Shown: piece by piece, positions 46,665-57,800 of the stretch
Position numbering within the stretch: the stretch's first letter is position 1
Layout of the letters: the number at the start of each line of letters is the position of its first letter
Source: Membranipora membranacea
Lineage: Eukaryota > Bryozoa > Gymnolaemata > Cheilostomatida > Membraniporidae
DNA: 64,000 nucleotides
NCBI GenBank assembly: GCA_914767715.1
Contig: OU612065.1
Coordinates: 35,898,001-35,962,000 of the forward strand
Direction of reading: 5' to 3'
Program-made: the position numbers and the translations under genes
Notes under the pieces: generated by a model
What the model saw: the letters and a program-made list of their open reading frames with translations, nothing else
What the model was told of the DNA's origin: nothing
The model's database searches: none

Positions 46665-47060
46665 AGTATAGTACACTGTGGGTTCGTTTCTCAGCATGTT
46701 TGCTGCTCTATTTTTTGGAAAGCAGCAGTGGACATTACTTGTTATCTCAGATCTCATCGTTAGAAGCTTGCCACAATATTTTGTATTTATTTACCAGGCA
46801 GCGCTTTGTCTCAGTACTATAAACATTGTTGTATCAGATCTCAAAGCTAGAAGCTTGCCGCAAACCTTTTTTTTTATTTATCAGGCAGCACTTATCATGA
46901 CAGACTTTTAGCTCTGTTATCATGTCTCAGTAAGCATGAGCTATTAAGCTGCATAGTAAGCTGTGGGATTGAATCTCTCAGGTTTGCTGCACTTTTTTTT
47001 TGGAAAGCAGCTATCAACATTTTAATTTTCAGATCTCATAGGGTTTGAAACTCAGTTATA
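46665..47060. repeat. Interleaved direct repeats upstream of the PIF1-like pseudogene
   Basis: Blocks TTTGCTGCTCTATTTTTTGG and TTTGCTGCACTTTTTTTTTGG followed by AAAGCAGC recur about 285 bp apart. TCAGATCTCA.....TAGAAGCTTGCC and TATTTA.CAGGCAGC recur about 85 bp apart inside. They are unequal, diverged copies and may mark the edge of the helicase-bearing element. Confidence 0.55.
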
Positions 47061-47342
47061 AGTGGCGTTTGTCACATTAAAACTGTACACTGCTAATCTC
47101 TATTATTGAACATCCCAGTAGAACCATAGGACAAAACAACAATTTAGATTATAAGCAAACAATCAGTAGGGAGTACACTTTTCTAATTATAACATCAGAG
47201 AGTCTTGAAAAGGACCAGGCAATTCTCTATCATACTCTAATTTGCCAGCACTATATTACATTTTCACTTTGCTTATCATTTACCACAGGCACTGCTATAT
47301 TTTACTGATTTTTTTTATCGCATCATTATCACTCTGTGCCTC

Positions 47343-48811
47343 ATAGCTCCTCAGGTACATGCAAACTTCGACTGGCTCATTCATTCTCAACTTAATCACC
47401 ATCTTATCCAACCATCCCGCTCTTTCCTCGTACAATCTAAGAATGCTGATCCAGTCAACCAGCCTGCCATTTTACATGACCCAGATTATCACCCTCAGCA
47501 GCTCAATGCTGAACAGAGACGTGTGTATGATCATGTACATGCCCATACTATCAACCCTCAGGCTGACCCCTTGGCTATGCTCGTTCTTGGTACTGCGGGT
47601 ACAGGTAAATCATACCTCATTTACTGCCTACATCAACTTCTCGGCCAATCAGTCACACTCTTAGCACCGACTGGTGTTGCTGCTGTAAATATTGGTGGTG
47701 CTACTCTACATTCTCACCTACTGTTTCCTAATGTACACAGCTTTGCACAGCTAAGAGGTCCCTCACTGCAAAAACTTCAAGACAAGTTCCATGCTACTCG
47801 TTACGTCATAATAGACGAAGTCTCCATGATTGGCTGTAGCATGCTAAATGCCATCAACAAACGGCTGCAGCAAGCCTTTCCAGAATCATCGGCGATTTCG
47901 GCCAGCTTCCACCTGTTGGTGACAGTCGCCTTTTCTATCCCAATGCAGCAAGCCCAAAGGCTGTCTTGGGAAATTTGGCCTACCAAAACATTCGGAGGGT
48001 TTTTTTTTTGACAGAATGTGTTAGGCAGGCCAATGACCATGGGTTCAGGGACTTGTTGCTCAGGCTCAGAGACGGGATCAGTACCCGCAATGATTATGAT
48101 CTTCTAGCTACTCGCTTTCAAGGTGTGGCTGATGAAGCCAACTTCCAACAGTCTGTAAGACTCTTTCCAAAGCGCCAGTCAGTTGCAGAGTACAATGCCG
48201 AGAGACTTCTGCTACTTGGCAGCCCTATTGCTACTTTTGAAAGTGCCCACAACATGAACCAAGCCAAAAATGCTCAAAGTGATGATGCTGGTGGCCTTGA
48301 ACGCTGGCTATCGCTTGCTGAAGGGGCAAGTATTATGCTTCGCTCCAACCTCTGGGTACAGAAAGGCCTAGTCAATGGCACTGTGGGCACTGTCACCCAC
48401 ATTATATTCAACCGTGAAGGGCCACCTGCACTACCAGCCGTTGTCATTTGTACCTTCCCAAGTTATACCGGCCCTTCTTTCCTCCCTCATGTTCCAGGTA
48501 GCTTTCCAGTAACTCCAATCACACGCACCTGGACATCAGGCGTTAACACTCTGAGTAGGACGGGCTTCCCATTATCATTGAGCTGGGCACTGACAATTCA
48601 TAAATGCCAGGGTCTCACCTTGCAGCAGGCTTACATTGACATTGGGGACCGCGACACAAGCGTGGGTCTTTCTTTCGTCGCCCTTTCAAGAGCAAGATCA
48701 TTACAGCATCTCCTTCTGACACCATTTCCTTTTGACCGGATTTCACACTTGGCTGACTTGCCAAGTATGGTCCAAAGGAAAAATGAAGAGCGGCGCTTAC
48801 AACGCCAGTAA
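47343..48811 (+). pseudogene. PIF1-like helicase (Helitron-type or derived), broken by an internal deletion/frameshift
   Basis: Superfamily 1B 5'-3' DNA helicase of the PIF1/RRM3 type, intronless. The open frame runs from at least 47343 without an obvious ATG. Motifs in order: LNAEQRRVYD, Walker A LGTAGTGKS, LLAPTGVAAVNIGGATLHS, Walker B IIDEVSM, then a shift near 47890, GDFGQLPPVGD in the new frame, LTECVRQ, GASIMLRSNLWVQKGLVNGT, LSWALTIHKCQGLTL and FVALSRARS. About a dozen codons usually present between motifs II and III are missing where the frame changes. The Rep nuclease domain of a full Helitron is not seen. I therefore read it as a dead fragment of a mobile helicase gene, not the cellular PIF1. 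Confidence 0.85.
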
Positions 48812-49224
48812 AGCGACAATGTACATAGTTTCATAATTTTTTAACTTACTCTCTACTAATACGGTTTTAAAGCTGTTTTTAGATTAATCTTCAGATTTTA
48901 TCACAGGCGATATTTTTACTACGTTTCTATAACTTTTTATACAAAAAAAATCAAACAACAAAAAAACAACAAACTCAGCCTGAGACGGTCCCAAGCCCGG
49001 TTGCATGAATGAGGAGGGGTTGTTACAATTGTCATCAAACGTCAACGTAATTTCATATCTTTTGCAATTATACAAATGTCTTACATTACTCTGACAAATT
49101 AACTAATTCAACTACATTGATCTGAACAGCTATGCGTCTTTTCGGTGGGGTCTCTGATCGTATCAGTTCTAGTAATAATAATGTACTATTATATTTCTAT
49201 ATATAGTCATGGTGTAAGGCTGTC
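48812..49224. other. Spacer after the helicase pseudogene
   Basis: No gene seen. I looked for a Helitron-like 3' end (hairpin followed by CTRR) and could not identify one with confidence. Confidence 0.4.
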
Positions 49225-49641
49225 CATACCTGACAAGTCTCCCTTTTTGGTAGGGAGCCTCCCAGTTTTTAGGGGTATTTTCCACCTCCTCCCTATCTCC
49301 CTTTTTCCTCCCTTTTTTCAGCTTCCTTCACCCAGAAGACTTTTTAAGCTTCTCATTGCAAGAAAAACTACGTTTTGCTACCCCCACAGTACATATACCT
49401 ATATGTAATTGCCTATAAACATACTACTCTCTCTTCGTTCGTATAGAGTGCAACACTATAATTTATAAAATCAGGTAAAATTATGCATTTCATAATATGA
49501 ACGCTCAAGTTTTGGCTTAAAATAAATGATAACAAGGGCCAAAATACACCTTCACTGCAGGACGCGAAGAGTGGTACTCCGGGTCGGGAGTTTGTCCACG
49601 CAGATCTCCTGATTTCTGGGTCTACCAACTTGTCATGTATG
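49225..49641 (-). mobile_element. Non-autonomous TIR element, copy 2 (sister of 2940-3306)
   Basis: Begins CATACCTGACAAG and ends CTTGTCATGTATG. It is flanked by a perfect 8-bp target duplication, AGGCTGTC, at 49217-49224 and 49642-49649. Its interior is the reverse complement of 2940-3306, including CTCCCTTTTTGGTAGGGAGC and GATTTCTGGGTCTACCAACT. At 417 bp it is about 50 bp longer than copy 1, mostly in AT-rich middle sequence. Confidence 0.88.
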
Positions 49642-49649
49642 AGGCTGTC

Positions 49650-50636
49650 CAGGGCTGTCCCTGGGCTGTCTTCACAAGCTTTCCATAGCAGCTAGGTTAA
49701 AAATAATTATAAAAAAAAATGGTATGGAGTTTACTCTGTAATTGATTGATACATAGAAACATACATAATATATATATATAAATAATCATCACATCATAGA
49801 CTACTAATACTATACCAAGGATACTAGCTAGTACTAGTTGCCTGTCTTGACAAGCTTGTTTACACCACCTGATGTTCAAACTACTGAGAAACTATTTTTA
49901 CTTTGCATTTATCACAGCAGGGTCTTACCTTCACTTCAGAGTCTTTGTTCTAGGTTATGTGATGTTATGGTCTGATGATGCAGAGCTCTGCCTGTAATTG
50001 TCTAATATTTCTCCCACTGTCCTCAATCCTGTGGTTTTTTTACTCTAGTTTCTGTTTCAATGTAGACTCAAATCTTTAAGTGTCATGTATTGCCCAAATG
50101 TGGGCTCTCCCCAACAATCCAAACCAGCTAAAAAAGTAATGCAACTACGTCAAGGTTATAGAATAACCAACATATTTTTCTAATAATCTTTCCATTCAAA
50201 ATATGATTTCAATCTGTTTCTCATGAGAAAGATCTTTATTCAGGCAATCAATCTTTATCAGCTCACAGCGCCGTGTCAGAAGTCCATCTAGGGTACAAAT
50301 ATCCAATATTCTTGATTTCGTTTAGCAAACTGCCTGTTGAATGAAATTATTCAATAGTTTTGGAAATATACTTTCTTGGTGTGTTTTTCCTGAGCACAGA
50401 GTGTTGCAAAGCAGAGTGGTGAATTCTGATTTTATACAGAAAAAGTTGGTCTTACCGGTAGGCTATTATCTGTCTATTTTATATCAATTTGTTGGCTGCT
50501 GCCATGTTCATGCTGCTCACTTCAATTTAATGATCATAATGACTGCACAAGAATTATTTAGCCAGTCTAGGAAAGTTTTGATGGGCAGAGAGAATGGCTG
50601 GAGCATCACCATCATCATCAAAGGTCAGAATTATTG
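49650..50636. other. Spacer without a gene
   Basis: AT-rich sequence with an (AT)n run at about 49768-49782. No coding family, RNA or clear repeat is recognised. Confidence 0.4.
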
Positions 50637-52030
50637 GTGACTTCAGGAGTGCCCCAGGGGTCAGTCCTCGGTCCCATACTGTTTCTGATCTACATCAATG
50701 ATCTACCGACAGTGGTAAGCTGTAAAATTAGCCTATATGCCGATGATACACTGCTCTATCAACAAGTCACAACTGACGAAGATGCAGCTATATTCCAAAA
50801 CAACATTGATGCTGTCCACAGATGGTCGGTTCAATGGAAAATGCAGTTCAATGAAAGTAAATGCCACATGATAGCCTTCGGAGACCAAGAGTTCAAGCCT
50901 CAGTACAAACTGGGCGACACATGCATGGCATGGAACAGTTCCACAAAGTATTTGGGGGTGATAGTGCAGTCTGACCTAAAGTTTGATCAGCACATAAAAC
51001 TAAAGAGAGACAGCGCCTCAAGAGCTCGTTATTGTACTACTGATGACTCATGATATTGTTTACTGACTTATGACTCACACCACTGACTACTCCCATCGAC
51101 ATACTGGACTGTCCTATTTCATTGTATATTAGCCATCCTACTCCGTTTAAATTTTGTTGCTCTCGTCTTACTCAACTCCAACAATATTTACCAACTCATG
51201 AAACAAGTACTCAGTGCTGTTTCGATTGTGCATTTGTTGCCGTTTTCTCGAGGGCACCAAGCCCCCTTCCCCGTGCTCGGCTCCCGGCGCCCTGTTGTGG
51301 TTGATTTTAGTGTATGGGCAAGGACTTGTTACCCTGATCTGGTCCCGAGTGTGGTGTGGCCTGGTGTCTGATAATCTACTGGAAACCCCTACAGTGTTGT
51401 CCCAGATTACTAACAAAAGTTGTCTGTCAATTTCTCCTTATCCTCCCCCTTATATGTTAACAACCCACTGCTGAAAACCCTGCGATTGTGAATGTGACGC
51501 CAAAACCCTCCTTGAATTGATCCCTTGCGAGTCGTGGCTGTGAAGCTATACAAAATACCTAACTGTTACATCTCCGATGACTGATATACTGTTATTTACA
51601 TCCAGATAATCAAGTCTCACTCTGTTATCACTACACAGCATATCGCCCTTGAAAGGAGACAACTACTCCGACGGCGATCAACCTATCGGAAGAATCGGAA
51701 GAAACATCGAGCTGTCAGGTTTATCAGCTGCCTAAAAGGAAGAGAAAGCGTTACCGAGGCCAGCTCTGAGCTTGGCCTCCAAACACTACAGAACAGGAGA
51801 AGAAATCACAGGCTAACCCTTCTGATGAAGATCCTTCAAGAAGAGGAGCAACACAGCTCAGTTAGCTCTCGCATATGATGAAGTATCAAACGACAAACAG
51901 AACATGACAATGAAAACTAGATCTGCCACCAGAGGCAAACTCAACTCTGTATATACATCTACAAAAGTCTACTACGGAAGTTTCCTTCCGAGGACAATCA
52001 GGGACACCAAGGGTACCACAAGTTAAATCC
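50637..52030 (+). pseudogene. LINE reverse-transcriptase fragment with middle segment replaced (CR1/L2-like)
   Basis: Two separated pieces of one reverse transcriptase in the same orientation. The first (about 50637-51028) has TSGVPQGSVLGPILFLIYIND, the catalytic LYADDTLLY, FNESKCHMIAFG, TKYLGVIVQSDLKFDQHIK and stops. The second (about 51640-52020) has RAVRFISCLKGRESV and ELGLQTLQNRRRNHRLTLL, the C-terminal thumb. About 600 bp of unrelated sequence lies where the middle of the domain should be. The 5' end begins abruptly inside the palm. It is inactive. Confidence 0.85.
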
Positions 52031-53498
52031 AAAGACAGCATCTAGCTGGAAATAAAGTGATGACTGACAACACTAAACAGCATACAGCTGTAACCCCCCG
52101 TTAACCATTAAACACACTGTTAATCATGAGGCACTCCTTTAACTTTTAGTTCCTGAGTGTACGAAGTCTTCAAAGGTATTCAAAGGTATCACTCCTTACC
52201 TTCATTCAAGATGCGAACTTAGTTATTCGTAGGCTAGTTGATGATCTGTGGAGTAAGAGAGATCTGAATGGTTGCTTGAGCCAGGGAGTTGACAGGGCAA
52301 GTTTTTGTCAGTGATGCTAATTAGCTTAGGCTACAACACAACAAGCCCTCCTGAGTGTAGACTTGAGTCAGCAGCGAATGAATAAGTACAAGTCAACTCA
52401 CACTCACAGTCATCACTGACTGTGACTGTCCCAAAAGCTGTCAGTGACTGATTGAGTCAGCAGACAAGCAGTTGCAGTGGAAGTTGATCTGTGTGGACTT
52501 AAAATTGTTTAAATAATCAGTTCTAAAGTTTAAAGTTCTAGTAAGTTTAGGCCTAGTGTACAAGAACTTAAACAAAAAGCAAAATATGAGACAGACAAAA
52601 CTGAATGTATACACTAACAGCCACATTATTCAGGGGTATTTATCTGGAGATCTTACATTATTATAGGGTTATATTTGCAATGGCCCTCAAAGGGATGGTA
52701 TCTATTAATAAGGGTTGTGGGTTCCAAACAACATCAACGTCATAGCCTCTACAGGTCTAGTGTAAGTCTACTTGTTTACATTCTGCCCGACCCAACCCAC
52801 ACGGTCAACTCACTCTACTCACTACTCACTCGCCTCTCTATTTCTGTTGAAAGATGAATATCCCAGCTTAGAACCACATCCTATATAGATAGGCCTAAAG
52901 CTTTTTGCCTTAGAACAGGAAGCCGGCTCAGATTCATAGTAGCCATTAGAGTTGAAGAGAACACTCATAGCAAAAAGATTAACATACATATCGATCCTAT
53001 ATTATTACGGAATGGTCCAATAGAATTTTATCTCTCAAAAAGATTATCAAAGGTGACAATTGATAAAAATATATAATAATTAATAGCATTTGTTCTCAAA
53101 TCAATAATTTAGTAAGGATTGAAATGGAGATCAACTTGAAGGCATCCACATCACAGAAATCACTGACAATCCTCAATACCCGCAAACATTGGAATAATGC
53201 AATAAATACAGTAATACTAAAAGTTGAATATGTTCCATAGCCAAACCTGTTGTAGGCCTACCTGTTATCTGCTATCAATAGGCCTACTTAAACTTTGGCA
53301 GTCAATTGGTTTTGCAGGTTTTGATACTGGAACTTTGGACATGGTGTGTTGTATAATAATTATAATTTTATAACACCTAGCTCATGATGTGGCTGTTGGT
53401 AGGCAGTGTGTTAATACCATAAATACCATTGTCAGTTGTCGCTATTCTGTAACTTGACTGTGTTTTTTGGTATGTAGATTGTATAAGACATACTCAAA
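52031..53498. other. Spacer upstream of DAPIT
   Basis: No gene seen. The DAPIT promoter should lie towards its right end. TTTTTTGGTATGTAG at about 53462-53476 looks like a splice acceptor in the 5' UTR, so a non-coding first exon may sit upstream. Confidence 0.4.
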
Positions 53499-54172
53499 AT
53501 GGCTGGAGGTGAAGAAATGCAGTTTACTGGTTTCCAGAAATACTTCAATACTTACACCAAGAGAGGAAAGTTGAATGTGAGTACTACAGCATGGATGCAA
53601 ATAACGCTCTGTCATTCTAAGAACCTAATTTATTTCAAATAGACGACTCCTGACTCTCCATTGAAAAATCTAGCCCACTTAAATTGATGTCATCTCAATA
53701 ATGTAGGCCAGGCATGACGATGAATAGGCCTAAATGTCTCCTTGCTCATAAAAGTGATTCCGCCAATCTTGCCTTGTTGGTTTGTATTACTGTTCAAAGA
53801 ATCTGATGAAAGCCCACTTGACAAGTTATGCCTCCAAGTCACTGTCAATAAGAATATATAATATATATATATATAGGTGTGATAACTTGACTGTTATTTG
53901 GAGTGATCTTTCCCTGGACTCAACATAGACAACTCTAGTTTAATTGTTTGTACCAGAGAGATTTGGAGTCCCCAATTTATGACAGTTTTTGTTTTCGGAT
54001 TTTAATGATCTTAGATTAACATTGCCTAATATGATACAATCATATGTATCAGCTAATGATATGACTTTTCATTATTTTGTAGTGGGTGTTCGCAACTTAT
54101 GGAGTTCTATTTACTGCTTACCTGCTCAAGAAGAGGAGCAATAACAAGAAAGCCGCATTAGCAGCAAACTAA
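53499..54172 (+). CDS. ATP5MK: ATP synthase membrane subunit K / DAPIT (USMG5), 2 coding exons, 55 aa
   Basis: Small inner-membrane accessory subunit of mitochondrial F1Fo ATP synthase that helps dimer formation. Exon 1 is 53499-53576 and encodes MAGGEEMQFTGFQKYFNTYT and six further residues. Exon 2 is 54083-54172 and encodes WVFATYGVLFTAYLLKKRSN and nine more before TAA. The junction is phase 0 with donor AAT|GTGAGT and acceptor TTTTGTAG. Family hallmarks are QFTG..KYFN.YT..G, a single hydrophobic segment starting with ATYG, and a short basic tail. Length 55 aa compares with 58 in human. It is too small for ordinary ORF calling because neither exon exceeds 30 codons. Confidence 0.93.
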
Positions 54173-54870
54173 GAGAGTGAACAGTTTTTCTTTCAAAATT
54201 GTAGGTTAATTTTTTTCCTCTTAATTGATATAAATATTAATATGATTGCAGGTTTTCCTCACTGGTGTTGCCAAAATAATAATTCTTTATCACAAGAGAC
54301 ATGCCTTAGTTTGATGATCTGGTATTTTGAATATAAAACGGTCTGAAGGCAGTAAACAGGAATGTACGAAATAGATTATATTTGACTTATTTGGAATCAT
54401 CTACTCTTTGTAAGGCTGATTTAAGTGTGTAGGTGGAAGGCGGGGCTGCCGAGGGCTATTATGTATTTTATATTACTATGGTGTGACATAATGAATAATT
54501 GTAAAGCAATACCTATCTATTCAAGGGAAATCAGATTATCGATCTCTGAATATTCTGAACAAAGGCAGCTATTGAGTTTGTTTAGAACCCTTGCCAACAC
54601 TAGGCACTTACGTACTGAGCCCTATATTGAGACTGTACTGGATACTGGACTGTGGGGTCAATATTATTATCATTATTGAATTTTGAAAACTATTCATACT
54701 GGTTAAGTTTCAAATTCAAAGCTAAGACTGTAAGTAAGGTTAGTTAAGAGAATTGAAACTGGGACTTGATATAAATATCAAGATCTCATAGACGAGAATC
54801 ATTCGCAAGGCGATAGTCTGACAGGCAGCCTCACACACTGGCACTTGGTCCTTCGATAGTTGTATAGGAT
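54173..54870. other. Spacer between DAPIT and the metalloprotease gene
   Basis: It holds the DAPIT 3' UTR and the metalloprotease promoter. An 84-codon open frame at 54425-54679 has no recognisable family and no splice context, so I leave it out. No canonical AATAAA is seen close to the DAPIT stop. Confidence 0.4.
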
Positions 54871-57800
54871 ATGTCTAATATGTCTACTCCTAGCTTATCT
54901 CTGATAATTTCCTCGTGTCTTCTACTTATCATTGTGAGCGCTGAGATACATGGTGAGTAGCTTCAATTGTCTAACAAGTTAAATCTGAACGTGTTGGCAG
55001 ATATCTTTTTACACACCATAAACCATCATGATTTGCAATGCCACAAATTACTTCCGCATTACCTATGGGGCACCACATGTAGTTACAAATACGGACATCC
55101 AAGAAAATAGTAATGATTCCCTAAAATAATGTTTCATCATTATATTTTATTCCTTCAGATATATTTTCTTTGCTCTGCCTCTTATGGTCGTCAACGATCC
55201 CATTTATGCACATATTGTGTGTTTATTACATAGAAAAGAGACTTGCAGGGGGGTTATTACGCAACAATGAACCAACAATGATAATAGATAAGCCCTCAGG
55301 CCCCTCTCCTGCTCCGCCGGTTAGTGACCTACCGAACACAGTCACAAGGATAGACACAACTGATGAGAAGGACGAGCCATCTGACTCCTCGGCAGCGGGG
55401 TCAGTACCTTCCGATGGCGATGAGATAGTTGATATGAAACTTTCGATGATGGACGAGGGTAACGTCGACATGCAGTTTTCATCCCATGGTAGAAAACACC
55501 ACTTAGAGCTCAAACCAAGCCACTTACAGCTAGATAAGATACCTATTACCATGATGGGCTCTGATGAGACTTTGAGTGGGCAAGTTAAAGACAAGATGAA
55601 AGTAAGCTGTATGTCTGTAACTGTGGTCTCCTGGACTGCATTTTGAGCAGCATTGCATGTTGGAAATTAGTGTGTGGCTGTACCACTCAGTGTCCCGTAT
55701 TATTATTCATAGTAAGTATCAGCGCAAGCTTTCTTACAAATTAATCTGTTTGCCTAAAATGACTTAGTATAATGATCTGTATTGGGATAACTACTAGTGA
55801 GGATTTGTTTGTTTGTGAGAACAACTGCCAATATCCCCTAGCTCAAACTGTGTCGGGATAGCTGGTAGTTGGTTATCATTATCACATACTAGTTGATGAT
55901 GAAATGTTACTACCAGCTATCCTGACAAGCGCTTAAACTTCTAACTCCCCCATATGAAGGCCCTAGTAAATTAGCTAAGGTACAAACCAGTACATATAAA
56001 GCCTCTCACTTTCAATGATACTGTATGCTCAATATTCATAGAATATAAAACTGATGAAAGATTCAAAGCGTGGTGCTGCCGTCGCAGTACAATTTGATGA
56101 TGGCGCTGACCCTAAGCCGGTTATGAAGGTAAGTAGAGATGGTGTTTTTTTAATTATGACCAGCGTTATTTTATACATGAGCGTGAAGGATATTGTCCAT
56201 AGTCTATAATACAATGTACATGGCAATGTTATTGTAGTTGCGGGGCAGTTTTTATGAATTTCCAAAAACAACAACGATAGAAATGTATGTTGGTCAGGTC
56301 ATTGGTCCCTGATAACTCAGTTCCAATAAAATTACTTTGAGTTGTCGCAATACAAAGGTAGCTATGGGTTATGGTGTGATTTTGTTGACTAAACTTTCGC
56401 CATAATTCCCAAGAGAGTCCATTGTTATATAAAAAACTTTGGCCATTAATCTATGTAACGTGCGTCTGGCATCGTATAGGTGTGCACAAACAATCAAACA
56501 CAAGAGTAAAAACGCCTTAGGTTTTTATTGTCTTTTTGGGGGCAATTATTTATTGAATAATCATGTGCTCTGTATCGAAATTGAGCCTCTCATCAATCCA
56601 GACAATGCAATGAACACAATATAAAAAAATATTTCATATCATTTTTATAATCAAATCATCATGTACTGTCTAGTATGGTGATGGCAATGTTTGTTAAATC
56701 AACTCCTTTAATTTAAAATCCAACACACAGTCCCATGAAACTAAGCTGACATGCCAGATCATTCTTATTGATTCCTGCCTTACATGAGTAAAATGTAACC
56801 AGCTAACTCTCTCTCTCTACACTGTAACATTCATAGCTAAACTAGCTAAGCATGATAAATAAATAATGCATGATAATAATGATCCAAACAAATAGATAAT
56901 GTCAAGTTATATGAATCCATCGAACCAGCACTTTCATTTCATAGGTCTCCATAATGCACAAATAAGTTTCTTACTCAAACTTGGGTAAGGACAGGAGAAT
57001 TAAGAAGAATTATTCTTTGGCTAAATTTAGTGGTATAGTAACTTTCACTGACGACCCATTAAGAGTTTGGGTAACTTACACATAATATGATAATATGTAT
57101 ACAAATATTTATAATTCACTATCGCCTTCCATGTCAAAAAATTGATGCAAGCTTCTGTTTTCTGTGCGTTTAGCGGAGTATGGATAGTGAACTCTTATAT
57201 ATTATATTAATGAATTAGGGGAGTATATCTGACCCTGAAAATTGATATGGCATTTAATGAGTGGTTGCTAGAACACTATTCCCAACTTTGATTGGGCCAT
57301 GAGTTCAGTCATGAGATGGCCGATCACTTGCAAAACTTTGTCAAGCAGGTCGCCTGCCAAATTTTAAGCTAGATCAAATTACCGACAAAGTTTTATACTG
57401 ATGTAATTGCTCTACAAATGGTCATACTCTGTATTCTACCACTGATCCATAAATTCATATCAATGGGATCGAATGACTTTTATCTTGCTATATTAGATCA
57501 AAATTGTGTTCTGTGTTGGCCGACTCCAAGCGATAAATTTGTTTACTACAGTGTTTCTGAATTTGAATCTTTTTACTTAGAAGCTAGGGCTATATTAAGT
57601 CAAAATCAGAAATCATTATCTATGGTATTAGGTAAAATTGTGTTCTTGAAAAGCAATAATGTGCTCTGAATATAATATAATATGTAATATATGTAATATA
57701 ATTTAACATATACTGTCTGTATACATGCTTTATTGATTTATTATTCTATTGCTCCTTGATTCAAAGCTGTGGATAGTCGAGACTGGATGGTTGACAGTCT

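Larger units (their letters stand above)
45171..47342. other. Repeat-rich spacer before the PIF1-like pseudogene
   Basis: No gene that I can support. About 45828-45936 and 45955-46056 are diverged direct copies sharing AG.GCCT.AGTGCCTGGGCAA and TAGAAATTTC.ATGGTT. From about 46665 to 47060 a second set of direct repeats occurs (described separately). Confidence 0.45.

Noticed and set aside
46369-46671. 100-codon open frame upstream of the helicase
   Set aside because: Cys/Leu-rich with no motif and no relation to a Rep or transposase domain that I can see.
47359-47664. 101-codon frame overlapping the start of the helicase region
   Set aside because: It is out of frame with the helicase motifs. 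The motif-bearing frame is continuous through the same stretch.
54425-54679. 84-codon open frame after DAPIT
   Set aside because: No family resemblance, no splice or start context, and the composition is like the surrounding AT-rich spacer.
57418-57669. 83-codon open frame in metalloprotease intron 3
   Set aside because: Leu/Ile/Phe-rich as expected from AT-rich DNA. No motif and no splice signals linking it to the gene.
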